Source of the DNA: Bacillota bacterium
GTDB taxonomy: Bacteria > Bacillota > Clostridia > Lachnospirales > Lachnospiraceae
Assembly (NCBI GenBank): GCA_023414875.1
Contig: JAEZMV010000002.1
Location: forward strand, 62,001-126,000
DNA: 64,000 nt
Direction of reading: 5' to 3'
Part shown: positions 44,572 to 52,964 of the stretch, one piece after another
Layout: the number at the start of each line of letters is the position of its first letter
Position numbering within the stretch: the stretch's first letter is position 1
Made by a program: the position numbers and the translations under genes
Notes under the pieces: model-generated
Seen by the model: only the letters and a program-made list of their open reading frames with translations
Told to the model about the DNA's origin: nothing
The model's database searches: none

Positions 44572-46617
44572 ATGAACAAATTAAAAAAATTTTTTTGCTT
44601 AAGTCTGGTCCTGTTGCTTTTCAACGTTCCAACAACTACTGCCTTTGCTGATGATCCTTCCGAGGATGAACAGGACCGGACACTATCGCCGTACTTTTTC
44701 GTCAAAGACGGCGATCCTTCAGTGGACAACTTCCCATTGAAGGAAACGGATGTGATAACCAACATCAACGGTATCATCGCCGAAACCTTCGTTACACAAA
44801 CTTATGCAAATGAAGGTCAGAACCCGATCAACGCCAGATATGTCTTCCCGGCTTCAACAAAGGTTTCGGTGCACGGTATGACCATGCAAATCGGAGACGA
44901 GATCATCAAGGCGAAGATAAAAGAGCGTGAGGAAGCCAAGGAGGAATTTAAAGAAGCAAAAAGCGAAGGTAAAAGCGCTTCCTTACTTGAGGAGGAGCGT
45001 CCTAATGTTTTCACAATGAATGTTGCTAACATCATGCCGGGTGATACCATTAAGATTGAGTTGCACTACACAGAAACAGTCACTCCGGTCGATGGCATAT
45101 ATAAATTTGTCTTCCCGACGGTAGTTGGACCAAGATACGCAAGTCCTACGACCGATGCATCGGATGATACCAATCAGTTCGTAGAGACCCCGTACGTTAA
45201 GAATGGTGACAAGACCCCCGGTAAATATAACATAACCGTTAACTTAACTTCCGCCGTACCAATTGAGGAAGTCACCAGTTATTCCCATGAAATCGTGACT
45301 GACATTGACAATAACAGCGCACTCATTACTTTAGTGAACCCGGAGGATTATGCAGGCAATCGTGATTTCATACTCGATTACTCGCTCACCGGTAAGGAAA
45401 TAAACAGCGGTCTCATGCTTAACAAAGGTGGCGTAGCCGGAGAAAACGGCACGAAGGAAAACTTCTTCATGTTGACAGTTCAACCTCCGGAACGCTACAC
45501 GTTGGAGGACATTCTTCCTCGCGAGTATATATTCGTGCTGGATGTGTCCGGCTCAATGTACGGTTACCCAATTGACACCGCAAAGGGACTTATGAAGAAT
45601 CTTGCCAAAAATCTTCGTCCGACGGATACCTTTAACGTAGTCTTGTTCTCCGGCATATCGGCGCAAATGGCACCAGAGTCCATACCAGCGACCAAAGAAA
45701 ACATCAACATGGCGATGGATTTAATAGACAATGAAGACGGAAGTGGAGGGACGGAGCTCAGTCCTGCGCTGCAAGCCGCTATAGATATCCCTCGAACAAG
45801 TGATGACGTCGCACGTAGCATCATCGTAATAACTGATGGCTACATTGCCGAGGAGGCAAGCACTTTTGATATTATAAACAAAAACTTAGGCAATGCAGAC
45901 TTTTTCTCCTTCGGGATTGGTGACGGCGTAAACCGTTATTTAATAGAAGGCATAGCGAAGGCGGGACAGGGCGAAGCGTTCGTTGTAGAAGACCAGTCGA
46001 AAGCCATAAAAACAGCAGAGAGTTTTCGTGAATATATACAATCGCCGATTCTGCGGGATATTAAGGTGAAGTATAACGGCTTTAGTACCTACGATGTAGC
46101 GCCGCAGAATTTACCAACACTATTTGCTAAAAGACCAATTGTACTGTTTGGTAAATGGAAGGGCGAGCCAACAGGAACCATAGAAATAACCGGAACGCTG
46201 GGCAACGGAGAGGAATACAAACAAGTGATTCAGGTTGCAGACGTGCAGTCGCAGGAAAGCAATTCGGCTTTACCCTACCTATGGGCAAGGTCGAGGGTGG
46301 AACAGCTGATGGACTACGGAATCGCAGGAGATGAAGACGACATCAAACGGGTTCAAAAAGAAGTAACCCAAATCGGGCTGGATTATAATATGCTTACACA
46401 GTTTACCTCTTTCATCGCGGTAACAGAGAAGGTTCGCAACACCGATGAAGCAGCGAAAGACGTTGACCAACCGCTGCCGCTTCCACACAATGTATCAAAT
46501 CTTTCGGTAGGCTCGTACACAAGCGGATCTGAACCGGGAACAATGGCTATCGTTGTAATCGCGGCACTAACCATACTTGTCGTAGGTGTGCGACGTTTAA
46601 GGAAACGAGTTGCATGA
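44572..46617 (+). CDS. VIT/von Willebrand factor A protein with PEP-CTERM-like sorting tail
   Basis: A 681-residue exported protein with a signal peptide to about residue 26 (AFAD). A VIT domain spans about 45-185 (ARYVFPASTKVSVHGM, RPNVFTMNVANIMPGD). The vWA domain, at about 315-490, has a complete MIDAS (DVSGS at 324-328, Thr in GGTELSP, Asp in VITDGY). The C terminus has a short SEPGT motif (653-657), a hydrophobic segment and RRLRKR, the three-part layout of exosortase substrates. The ATG at 44572 has GAGGTG upstream. Its stop overlaps the exosortase start by four bases (ATGA). Prediction: exported, then cleaved or anchored by that exosortase. Confidence 0.88.
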   Translation: MNKLKKFFCLSLVLLLFNVPTTTAFADDPSEDEQDRTLSPYFFVKDGDPSVDNFPLKETDVITNINGIIAETFVTQTYANEGQNPINARYVFPASTKVSVHGMTMQIGDEIIKAKIKEREEAKEEFKEAKSEGKSASLLEEERPNVFTMNVANIMPGDTIKIELHYTETVTPVDGIYKFVFPTVVGPRYASPTTDASDDTNQFVETPYVKNGDKTPGKYNITVNLTSAVPIEEVTSYSHEIVTDIDNNSALITLVNPEDYAGNRDFILDYSLTGKEINSGLMLNKGGVAGENGTKENFFMLTVQPPERYTLEDILPREYIFVLDVSGSMYGYPIDTAKGLMKNLAKNLRPTDTFNVVLFSGISAQMAPESIPATKENINMAMDLIDNEDGSGGTELSPALQAAIDIPRTSDDVARSIIVITDGYIAEEASTFDIINKNLGNADFFSFGIGDGVNRYLIEGIAKAGQGEAFVVEDQSKAIKTAESFREYIQSPILRDIKVKYNGFSTYDVAPQNLPTLFAKRPIVLFGKWKGEPTGTIEITGTLGNGEEYKQVIQVADVQSQESNSALPYLWARSRVEQLMDYGIAGDEDDIKRVQKEVTQIGLDYNMLTQFTSFIAVTEKVRNTDEAAKDVDQPLPLPHNVSNLSVGSYTSGSEPGTMAIVVIAALTILVVGVRRLRKRVA

Positions 46618-47414
46618 AGAAAAAATATTTAACTGCGCTATATATCATCGGGTTGATTATTATACTCGGAATAAAATATATCTATAGCAAGGCAAGCTGT
46701 GAGGAGCTGGACTTTATTCTGGCTCCCACCGCGCGATGGGTCACGCTCATCAGTGGAATTGATTTCACCAAACAAATTGATGTTGGATACATAAACCACA
46801 GCCTACGGTTTATCATCGCACCGAGTTGCTCGGGTGTGCAGTTTATGCTGATTACATTCGCTACGCTCTTCTTCCCGTTCCTTCACAGAATGAAATCAGT
46901 GAAGGGAGGGATATGCTGGCTCGCCGGCAGTTTCGTATTTTCGTATCCGTTTACGATTTTTATAAATGGGTTACGCATTGTGTTGGCAATCTACCTTCCA
47001 GTGTATTTTGACAAATGGAGCATTTCCGCGAGCTGGCTCACACCTGAACGGTTGCATACGATCATCGGAACGGTTGTATACATCGTATCACTGTTGGCTG
47101 TGTACCCGCTCGCCGGTTTGGTTTTAAAGTCAGAAGAAAACACATCGTCAGATATGTCAGACCAATTCCCGAGTAAGCTGTCTGGCAAATACCTGGGTAA
47201 GCTGCCAGGCAAAATGGTTTGTCGCTTTGTACCTCCAATGTTATGCTATTTTACGATAGTGCTTGTCATTCCTTTACTACACAATGCTCGTCAAAATGAC
47301 TTTAAGAAATTTATGGAGTATGCCATACTGATAACCTCTGTATGCTTTGCTATACTATTGGTATCTTTCATAGCGTATGCGGTACAGGAACATCTTAGGA
47401 AGAGAGGACGATGA
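46614..47414 (+). CDS. xrtK: exosortase family protein (exosortase K-like)
   Basis: A 266-residue polytopic membrane protein with the exosortase catalytic set: Cys72 in APSCSGVQF, Arg121 in NGLRIVLAIY and His148 in ERLHTIIGT. Membrane segments lie at about 6-22, 75-90, 98-130, 150-172, 206-222 and 234-255. The cytoplasmic or outer loop at 173-203 contains short repeats (GKYLGKLPGK). Exosortases are transpeptidase-like enzymes that process PEP-CTERM-type tails. They are mostly known from Gram-negative bacteria, with a few Firmicute subfamilies. ATGA overlap with the vWA gene makes a dedicated one-substrate pair likely. The subfamily symbol is my best guess from size and context. Confidence 0.83.
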   Translation: MKKKYLTALYIIGLIIILGIKYIYSKASCEELDFILAPTARWVTLISGIDFTKQIDVGYINHSLRFIIAPSCSGVQFMLITFATLFFPFLHRMKSVKGGICWLAGSFVFSYPFTIFINGLRIVLAIYLPVYFDKWSISASWLTPERLHTIIGTVVYIVSLLAVYPLAGLVLKSEENTSSDMSDQFPSKLSGKYLGKLPGKMVCRFVPPMLCYFTIVLVIPLLHNARQNDFKKFMEYAILITSVCFAILLVSFIAYAVQEHLRKRGR

Positions 47415-47524
47415 ACCTGTATCAAATACTACATCCCATGTATGATGATGATAACGTTTTAGAAAAATTACTCAAGCATCATGGACTGATATTGCTATAC
47501 TTTGTTCATAAGAATAATTATTAA
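47411..47524 (+). CDS. 37-residue ORF coupled to the exosortase gene
   Basis: The ATG overlaps the exosortase stop as ATGA and the frame runs 37 codons (MNLYQILHPMYDDDNVLEKL and onward, ending in Tyr). It is followed closely by a hairpin terminator. It could be a small coupled peptide, the truncated start of a lost gene, or chance. No homology is recognised. Confidence 0.35.
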   Translation: MNLYQILHPMYDDDNVLEKLLKHHGLILLYFVHKNNY

Positions 47525-47548
47525 AAATTATATTTAGCAATTATAAAA

Positions 47549-47584
47549 CCCCCTAGGTTAGATGTTTGGTCTAACTCTAGGGGG
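47549..47584. terminator. bidirectional hairpin terminator
   Basis: CCCCCTAG..TTAGA (47549-47562) pairs with TCTAA..CTAGGGGG (47570-47584), with one bulge. The minus strand continues with TTTTAT, fitting the end of the NUDIX gene. The plus strand has no U-run, but the stem follows the exosortase operon. Confidence 0.7.
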
Positions 47585-47663
47585 TACGGTACATTTGTCA
47601 ACATATGAGGTGCACTACAGTTTTGACGTGGAATAGGTGTTTTCTTTTATTTTCAAATTATCC

Positions 47664-48050
47664 TTACATTTTAACCTTAATTATTTCCAGCAGCTCAACA
47701 TCTGCTGGTAACCAATCCACACTATCTAAAGTGTCTTTCGTTAGCCATGTTGAATTCTCATGTTCTTTTAATACCATATCTCCTGCAACAATAGTACATA
47801 TAAAGCAGTGCATCGTTAGGTGAAACTGGGGATAATCATACTCCACGGTAGTTACCAACTCCCCTACTTTAATATCAATATCTAATTCTTCCTTGATTTC
47901 ACGAATCAAAGCCTGCTGCGGTGTTTCACCAGCTTCTATCTTCCCTCCTGGGAACTCCCAGAATCCTTTAAAATCACCATAGCCTCGTTGTGTAGTAAAT
48001 ATCTTGTCATCATTCTTAATAATTGCTGCTACTACTTCAATTGTCTTCAT
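47664..48050 (-). CDS. NUDIX hydrolase, MutT-like (8-oxo-dGTP diphosphatase family)
   Basis: A 128-residue protein with a complete Nudix box (GGKIEAGETPQQALIREIKEEL, here given in parts: Gly-Gly-Lys, then REIKEEL). The small size, N-terminal VVAAIIKNDDKIFTTQRGYG and C-terminal WLPADVELLE fit MutT-type enzymes that clear oxidised dGTP. It would act in the cytoplasm. The start lies shortly after a broken small ORF. Other pyrophosphohydrolase substrates cannot be excluded. Confidence 0.9.
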   Translation of the reverse strand: MKTIEVVAAIIKNDDKIFTTQRGYGDFKGFWEFPGGKIEAGETPQQALIREIKEELDIDIKVGELVTTVEYDYPQFHLTMHCFICTIVAGDMVLKEHENSTWLTKDTLDSVDWLPADVELLEIIKVKM

Positions 48051-48067
48051 CTTGTTTCCTCACTTAA

Positions 48068-48210
48068 TCACTTGGTAAAGTAATCATGGATTCTTCTTAT
48101 TTCTTCCAGTGACTTGTTGATTATCAACTCATATTCACGATTACTTCAGGATACGGCTCCAAGTAGCTCAATATTTTATAATAATCCAAACTGAACGAAA
48201 TAAAGCTCAT
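48068..48210 (-). pseudogene. short frameshifted ORF upstream of the NUDIX gene
   Basis: The ATG at 48210 with AGGAGA upstream opens a frame (MSFISFSLDYYKILSYLEPY and onward) that stops after 28 codons. A shift of frame near 48145 continues for about 24 more codons (REYELIINKSLEEIRRIHDY..) to a stop just before the NUDIX start. It is possibly a decayed small gene; not recognised. Confidence 0.3.
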
Positions 48211-48310
48211 TTTAATTTCTCCTGTAAAAATATTTATCTGTTTCTTTCTTTTATATTACCATAATCATTATAAATATAATGGGAAGTTTGAAGTTTCCAA
48301 CGATGGCGAA

Positions 48311-48775
48311 CTATGCTTCTTTTGATTTCATCATCAGACATTCACTGATACCTTTTCTATATAAATCAGGTATTTCACCAATTTCAGAATATCCTATTCT
48401 TTCATACAATCTTTTTGCCTTTGGATTAAAATCAGCTACCACCAAAAATAGCTTTGAATAATCGGTAAAATATTCGTTCTCAACAAACCTTAAGAGAACT
48501 TCCCCTATCCCCTGACCACGATTTTCACTTTTCACGGCAACAATATGTATGTAAGGGAAAGAATGAAAAATACCATTTTTAATTACCCATATAAATCCTT
48601 TACAATTATCGTTTTCTACTGCAACATATATTTCATTTTTACAAAACCCTTCTTCTAATGATTTACGGGCGCTTCCTTTTTCTGAAAAATATCTTTTCCC
48701 CAGTTCCGAATTTACTAAAGCCTCCTCGCAATCATCTAAATAATCTATATTTCCCTTCATAATTATTATATCCAT
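48311..48775 (-). CDS. GNAT-family N-acetyltransferase
   Basis: A 154-residue acetyltransferase. The acetyl-CoA-binding motif reads VAVKSENRGQGIGEVLL (about 78-95, Q/R-x-x-G-x-G/A type), followed by the FLVVADFNPKAKRLYERIGY segment typical of motif B. It acts in the cytoplasm on an unknown amine. It is a stand-alone gene; the 315-bp gap upstream (48776-49090) contains the promoter of the ABC exporter pair on the other strand. Confidence 0.88.
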   Translation of the reverse strand: MDIIIMKGNIDYLDDCEEALVNSELGKRYFSEKGSARKSLEEGFCKNEIYVAVENDNCKGFIWVIKNGIFHSFPYIHIVAVKSENRGQGIGEVLLRFVENEYFTDYSKLFLVVADFNPKAKRLYERIGYSEIGEIPDLYRKGISECLMMKSKEA

Positions 48776-48971
48776 AATGCACCCCCGTCAATCTTTAACC
48801 TTATCATATTCATTCTCACTTTCCATTATTTTATAATTTAATTCGATATTATTCAAGCCATTTAAATTAAATACGTCTTATTTCAAATAATCCAATATAA
48901 GGTTTTGTTGAGTTCCGACGCTTTCCTAAAGTATTACATTTGATTAAAAACAACTTGATACCAGTTACCAA

Positions 48972-49001
48972 TTTACAATAAACTCGGCGTTATGGTATAA
49001 T
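48972..49001 (+). promoter_or_regulatory. sigma-A-type promoter of the ABC exporter pair
   Basis: TTTACA (48972-48977), an 18-bp spacer, then TATAAT (48996-49001), about 90 bp before the ATG at 49091. No other feature was seen in the 48776-49090 gap. Confidence 0.6.
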
Positions 49002-49090
49002 CTAGTAGATTTTGAATCCACTAATAAAACATAGTTCCGTATAGCAGAACCAGATCATAGCGCTGGTCGACTTAACAAAGGGGGAAAGTT

Positions 49091-50920
49091 ATGGAACAAA
49101 AACAAAAGATGAAGAAAACAAGGGCACTCAGTAACATTCTTTATTCAATCCGACTCATGTGGGGGATTAAGAAGGGGGCTATCTTACATTCGGCTTTGTC
49201 AAGGGCGCTTGATTATATCGGATGGGTATTCTATAGCTATTTTTTTATCAGGTATATGGTTGGAGCAATTCAACAGGGAGAAAGCTTTCAGCATATCCTC
49301 CGGTTCATCCTCATAACAGGAGCTTTCTTTATGGTAGTCGCTTTCTATAATTCATTTATTAACGGAGCCTATATTCCTATGGCCGGGGCGACTGTCTATC
49401 AGAGGCTTTATCGAAAGCTATATAAGAAAGCAGGTAATGTGGAGCTTAGGTGCTTTGAAGACAGTAGCTTCTATAACAGATACACTCTGGCTGTGGATGG
49501 TGCCAGCGACAAGCTGATTCAGATTATTCAGAACTTCTTTGGTATTATCGCCGGAGGGATAGCAGCGGTTGTTGTATTCTCTACGATGTTTATGATAGAC
49601 AAGCTGGTACTACTATTTATTGTGTCCCCAATTCTCGGTAATTTCTTATTTGGCTACCTCTATCATAAAGCAGAATTTGAGAGAGATAAAGCAATGGCTC
49701 CATATAAGAGAAGAATTGACTATGTGAACCGAGTCATGTATTTATCGGATTACTCCAAGGAAATGCGTTTGTCAAAGGTCTTTCATATCCTTAGGCATAA
49801 ATATGAGGAAGCCCTAAAAGGAATTTATAAGACAGCTGATCAGTACGCCTTTAAGATTAATCTGCCCACTTGGATCCGTAATTATCTTACCTTTACGGTC
49901 ATGTTTGAGGGGGTACTCATGTACGGGGCATATCGTGCAATCGTCGGAAAATCTTTGGATCTAGCTGAGATTGCAGTACTCTCCAGTACGATGGTGTCAG
50001 CCTCCTGGATTCTGATCCGGTTTACGGAGAGTCTTATGGAGAGCATGAAGCAGAGCTTTTTTGTTGAGAATTTAAGGACCTTTCTTGAGTATGAGGAAAA
50101 GCTCCCTGAGGATTATGATGGGATTATGCCGGAGCAAGAGATTACCTCCATTGAATTTCGTAGTGTCAGCTTTAGTTATAAGGAAGATAGTCCGATTATT
50201 AATAATCTTTCCTTCTATATCGAGGGCAATTCCCGCGTGGCTTTAGTAGGACATAACGGTGCCGGGAAAACAACAATCATTAAGCTGCTATTTAGGTTAT
50301 ATGACCCGGATGAAGGCGAAATCCTGGTAAATGGCATCAATATCAAGGAATACAACCTAAAGGCCTACCGCAGTCTGTATGCTGCTGCCTTTCAGGATTA
50401 TAAGATATTTGCCCTGTCAATCAGGGAAAATGTTATGATGAGGGAGTGTACAGAGGAAGATGATGCTCAGGTTGTTGAAGCACTGACAAAGGCTGGAGTA
50501 TACGATAAGATCATGACCTTACCGAAGGGGCTTGATACCATATTGACCAAGGAATTTGATGAAGATGGTGCCCTTCTTTCCGGTGGCGAGTTTCAGAAGA
50601 TTGTTGTAGCAAGGGCTTTTGTTAAGAATGTCCCGATCAAGGTGTTCGATGAACCCTCAAGTGCCCTCGACCCGATTGCGGAATACGAGCTATACGACAG
50701 TATTCTAAGTGACAGCATTGATAAAACGATGATTTTCATCTCACACCGGTTATCCTCCGTCCGTAACGCAGATATGGTATTTATGCTTGAACATGGAACA
50801 ATTCTGGAGCGGGGAACTCATAAGGAATTGATGGCGTTAAATGGCTCCTATGCAGACATGTACAATAAGCAGGCGAAGAACTATTTGGCTGTTGAGGACC
50901 TTCAGGAGGTGATCGCATAA
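49091..50920 (+). CDS. ABC exporter, fused membrane and ATPase domains (half-transporter 1)
   Basis: A 609-residue type IV ABC half-transporter. Membrane helices occupy about 30-330. The ATPase domain runs from about 350 with Walker A GHNGAGKTT, signature LLSGGEFQK (note E-F for Q-Q/R) and Walker B IKVFDEPS, and the H-loop reads ISHRLSS. The nearly identical layout of the next gene product indicates a heterodimer. Substrates may be peptides, lipids or drugs. GGGGG precedes the ATG. The stop TAA overlaps the next ATG by one base with a perfect AGGAGGTGAT upstream. The partner gene is interrupted, so the pair may not work in this strain. Confidence 0.93.
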   Translation: MEQKQKMKKTRALSNILYSIRLMWGIKKGAILHSALSRALDYIGWVFYSYFFIRYMVGAIQQGESFQHILRFILITGAFFMVVAFYNSFINGAYIPMAGATVYQRLYRKLYKKAGNVELRCFEDSSFYNRYTLAVDGASDKLIQIIQNFFGIIAGGIAAVVVFSTMFMIDKLVLLFIVSPILGNFLFGYLYHKAEFERDKAMAPYKRRIDYVNRVMYLSDYSKEMRLSKVFHILRHKYEEALKGIYKTADQYAFKINLPTWIRNYLTFTVMFEGVLMYGAYRAIVGKSLDLAEIAVLSSTMVSASWILIRFTESLMESMKQSFFVENLRTFLEYEEKLPEDYDGIMPEQEITSIEFRSVSFSYKEDSPIINNLSFYIEGNSRVALVGHNGAGKTTIIKLLFRLYDPDEGEILVNGINIKEYNLKAYRSLYAAAFQDYKIFALSIRENVMMRECTEEDDAQVVEALTKAGVYDKIMTLPKGLDTILTKEFDEDGALLSGGEFQKIVVARAFVKNVPIKVFDEPSSALDPIAEYELYDSILSDSIDKTMIFISHRLSSVRNADMVFMLEHGTILERGTHKELMALNGSYADMYNKQAKNYLAVEDLQEVIA

Positions 50921-52767
50921 TGGATAAACTAAAAGACAGTAAGCAGAAAAAAAATAAACAGAAGTTAAAACGCATTTTCTCCAATAACTGGTTTATTATT
51001 AAACTTTCCTTTGAGACCGCTCCCTTTTTTATGATCTTTATGATTTTCATGGCAATACAGGCTCAATGTCTGATATTTGTGGAACATACCTATGGTATCA
51101 AATTCGTACTGGAGGCAGTAGAGTTCAATAAGCCCTTTTCGACAGTCGTACAGTTCATAACCGTTGTAATGATTGCCTGGGCAATATCCTTTCTACTGGG
51201 AGTTATATACGCGAATAATATACAACAGAAAAGTTTACCTAAGATTCAGATGAGACTTAAGGAAATTATGTATGAAAGGGCAAAGGAGTTAGATCTGGAA
51301 TGTTATGATAATCCGGATTATTACAATGAGTTTGTGTTGTCTCTTTCCGAAGCAGATAAATCCATTACGAGAACCCATCAGCTTGTGGAGACCTTTTTTG
51401 GTGCCATAGCTACGCTGATAACCAATGGAGTTTTCTTTCTCGTTACGGATTCTATCTCCACCATCTTTGTTCTGGGATCCTTTGGACTTACGTTTTTCTT
51501 CTCACAAGTGATAAATAAGTTAAACTACCGTAACCGTCTGGAGAAGAATCCGAAGGAAAGAAAACGCTCGTATATACATAGAGTTTTTTATCTGAATGAA
51601 TATGCGAAGGAGGTCAGGCTTAATCCCGACATAAGAACCCGTTTGAATAGAGAATTTGAATCGGTAGGTGAGGAGATCTATGAGATTGAGAAGAATTATG
51701 CAGTAAAGAGAACCCTCCTTCACTTTGTCACAAATTATCTTACGAATGATTTTATCAGTGATGTAGTTTATATCACCTACCTGGTATTCAGGGCTGCTGT
51801 ACAACACGCAATTTCCTACAGCAGTGTGGTAGTGCTATGGAACTCCTCCGGTAATCTGAAATTCAACCTGCGAACGGTGGTAACCATCTTCCCGTAGATT
51901 TCAGAAAACAGTCTTTACATTGAGAAAATACGTAACTTCATAAGCTATGAGAAGAAGATTATAAGCACCAAGAACCTTCCCGTACCCAAGAAGCCGAAGA
52001 CTCTGGAGTTGAAGAACGTTTCCTTTGGCTATACAGAGAAGGATGGTTATATCCTTCATAATATCAGCCTGACGATAAGACCTAATCAGAAAATAGCTCT
52101 GGTTGGTTATAACGGAGCAGGCAAGACCACCTTAATAAAGCTGATTATGAGACTGTATGATCCCTCTGAAGGTGAGATACTGTACAACGGAATTAATATA
52201 AAGGATTATAATATTTATGAATACAGAGAAATGATCGGAACCATATTTCAGGATTTCAAGATCTTTGCCGCTAATGTAGGTTTAAATGTGGTATTGGATT
52301 ATCAGGATGCAGATACAATAACCCGTCGGGAGAAGGACGTACGAAATGCACTTGAATTTAGCGGCTTTAAAGAAAAGCTTGATTCATTACCACAAAATTT
52401 ATTAACGGAATTAACAACAGAGTTTGAAGAGGATGGGGTCGATTTATCCGGAGGGGAAAGTCAAAAGCTTGCAATTGCCAGAGCCTTCTATAAGGATGCC
52501 CAGCTGGTGATACTTGATGAGCCCTCCAGTGCTCTGGATCCGATTGCGGAATATCAGTTGAATGAAGCCATGCTTCAGGCTGCTGATAGTAGAACAGTAA
52601 TCTTTATCTCCCATCGTCTCTCAACTACCCGGAATGCTGATCGTATTATCATGCTGGAGCAGGGCAGAGTCATCGAGGAAGGAACGCATGAGGAATTAAT
52701 AAGTCTTCAGGAAAAGTATGCAGCGATGTGGAAGGCCCAAGCCGGAAAATATGTCGACATTGCGTAA
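50920..52767 (+). pseudogene. ABC exporter half-transporter 2, interrupted by one in-frame amber codon
   Basis: A frame of 616 codons equivalent to half-transporter 1, but codon 326 is TAG (51895-51897). The membrane part lies before the stop (50920-51897). The same frame continues without other damage: SENSLYIEKIRNFISYE, then the ATPase domain with Walker A GYNGAGKTT, signature LSGGESQK, Walker B LVILDEPS and ISHRLST. CAG to TAG is the simplest change. The part after the stop has no convincing start of its own. It is a recent nonsense mutation, a sequencing error, or very rarely read through. Confidence 0.85.
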
Positions 52768-52828
52768 ATAAATTACAGTTTTAATCCACCGCCCGTTAGA
52801 ATACAATACCATTACATATTTAATTCTA

Positions 52829-52863
52829 TAGGTATATGGCACCGCCAAGGTGTCATATACCTA
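52829..52863 (+). terminator. rho-independent terminator of the ABC exporter pair
   Basis: TAGGTATATGGCACC (52829-52843) pairs with GGTGTCATATACCTA (52849-52863) with one wobble, followed by TTTTTATT. Confidence 0.88.
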
Positions 52864-52964
52864 TTTTTATTGCTGTTAGCTTTGTGGTGCCTGTATCCGG
52901 CAGTTCCTCTCCTAACAGCCCCTCTCCCCATGTAGCCATAGCACAGTTTCTTAGCTACTTTTAT

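Noticed and set aside
52009..52767. Separate ATPase gene beginning at a TTG
   Set aside because: It is in the same frame as the preceding ORF across a single TAG, and the TTG is inside a conserved LELKNVSFGY segment with GGAG directly abutting it, leaving no spacing.
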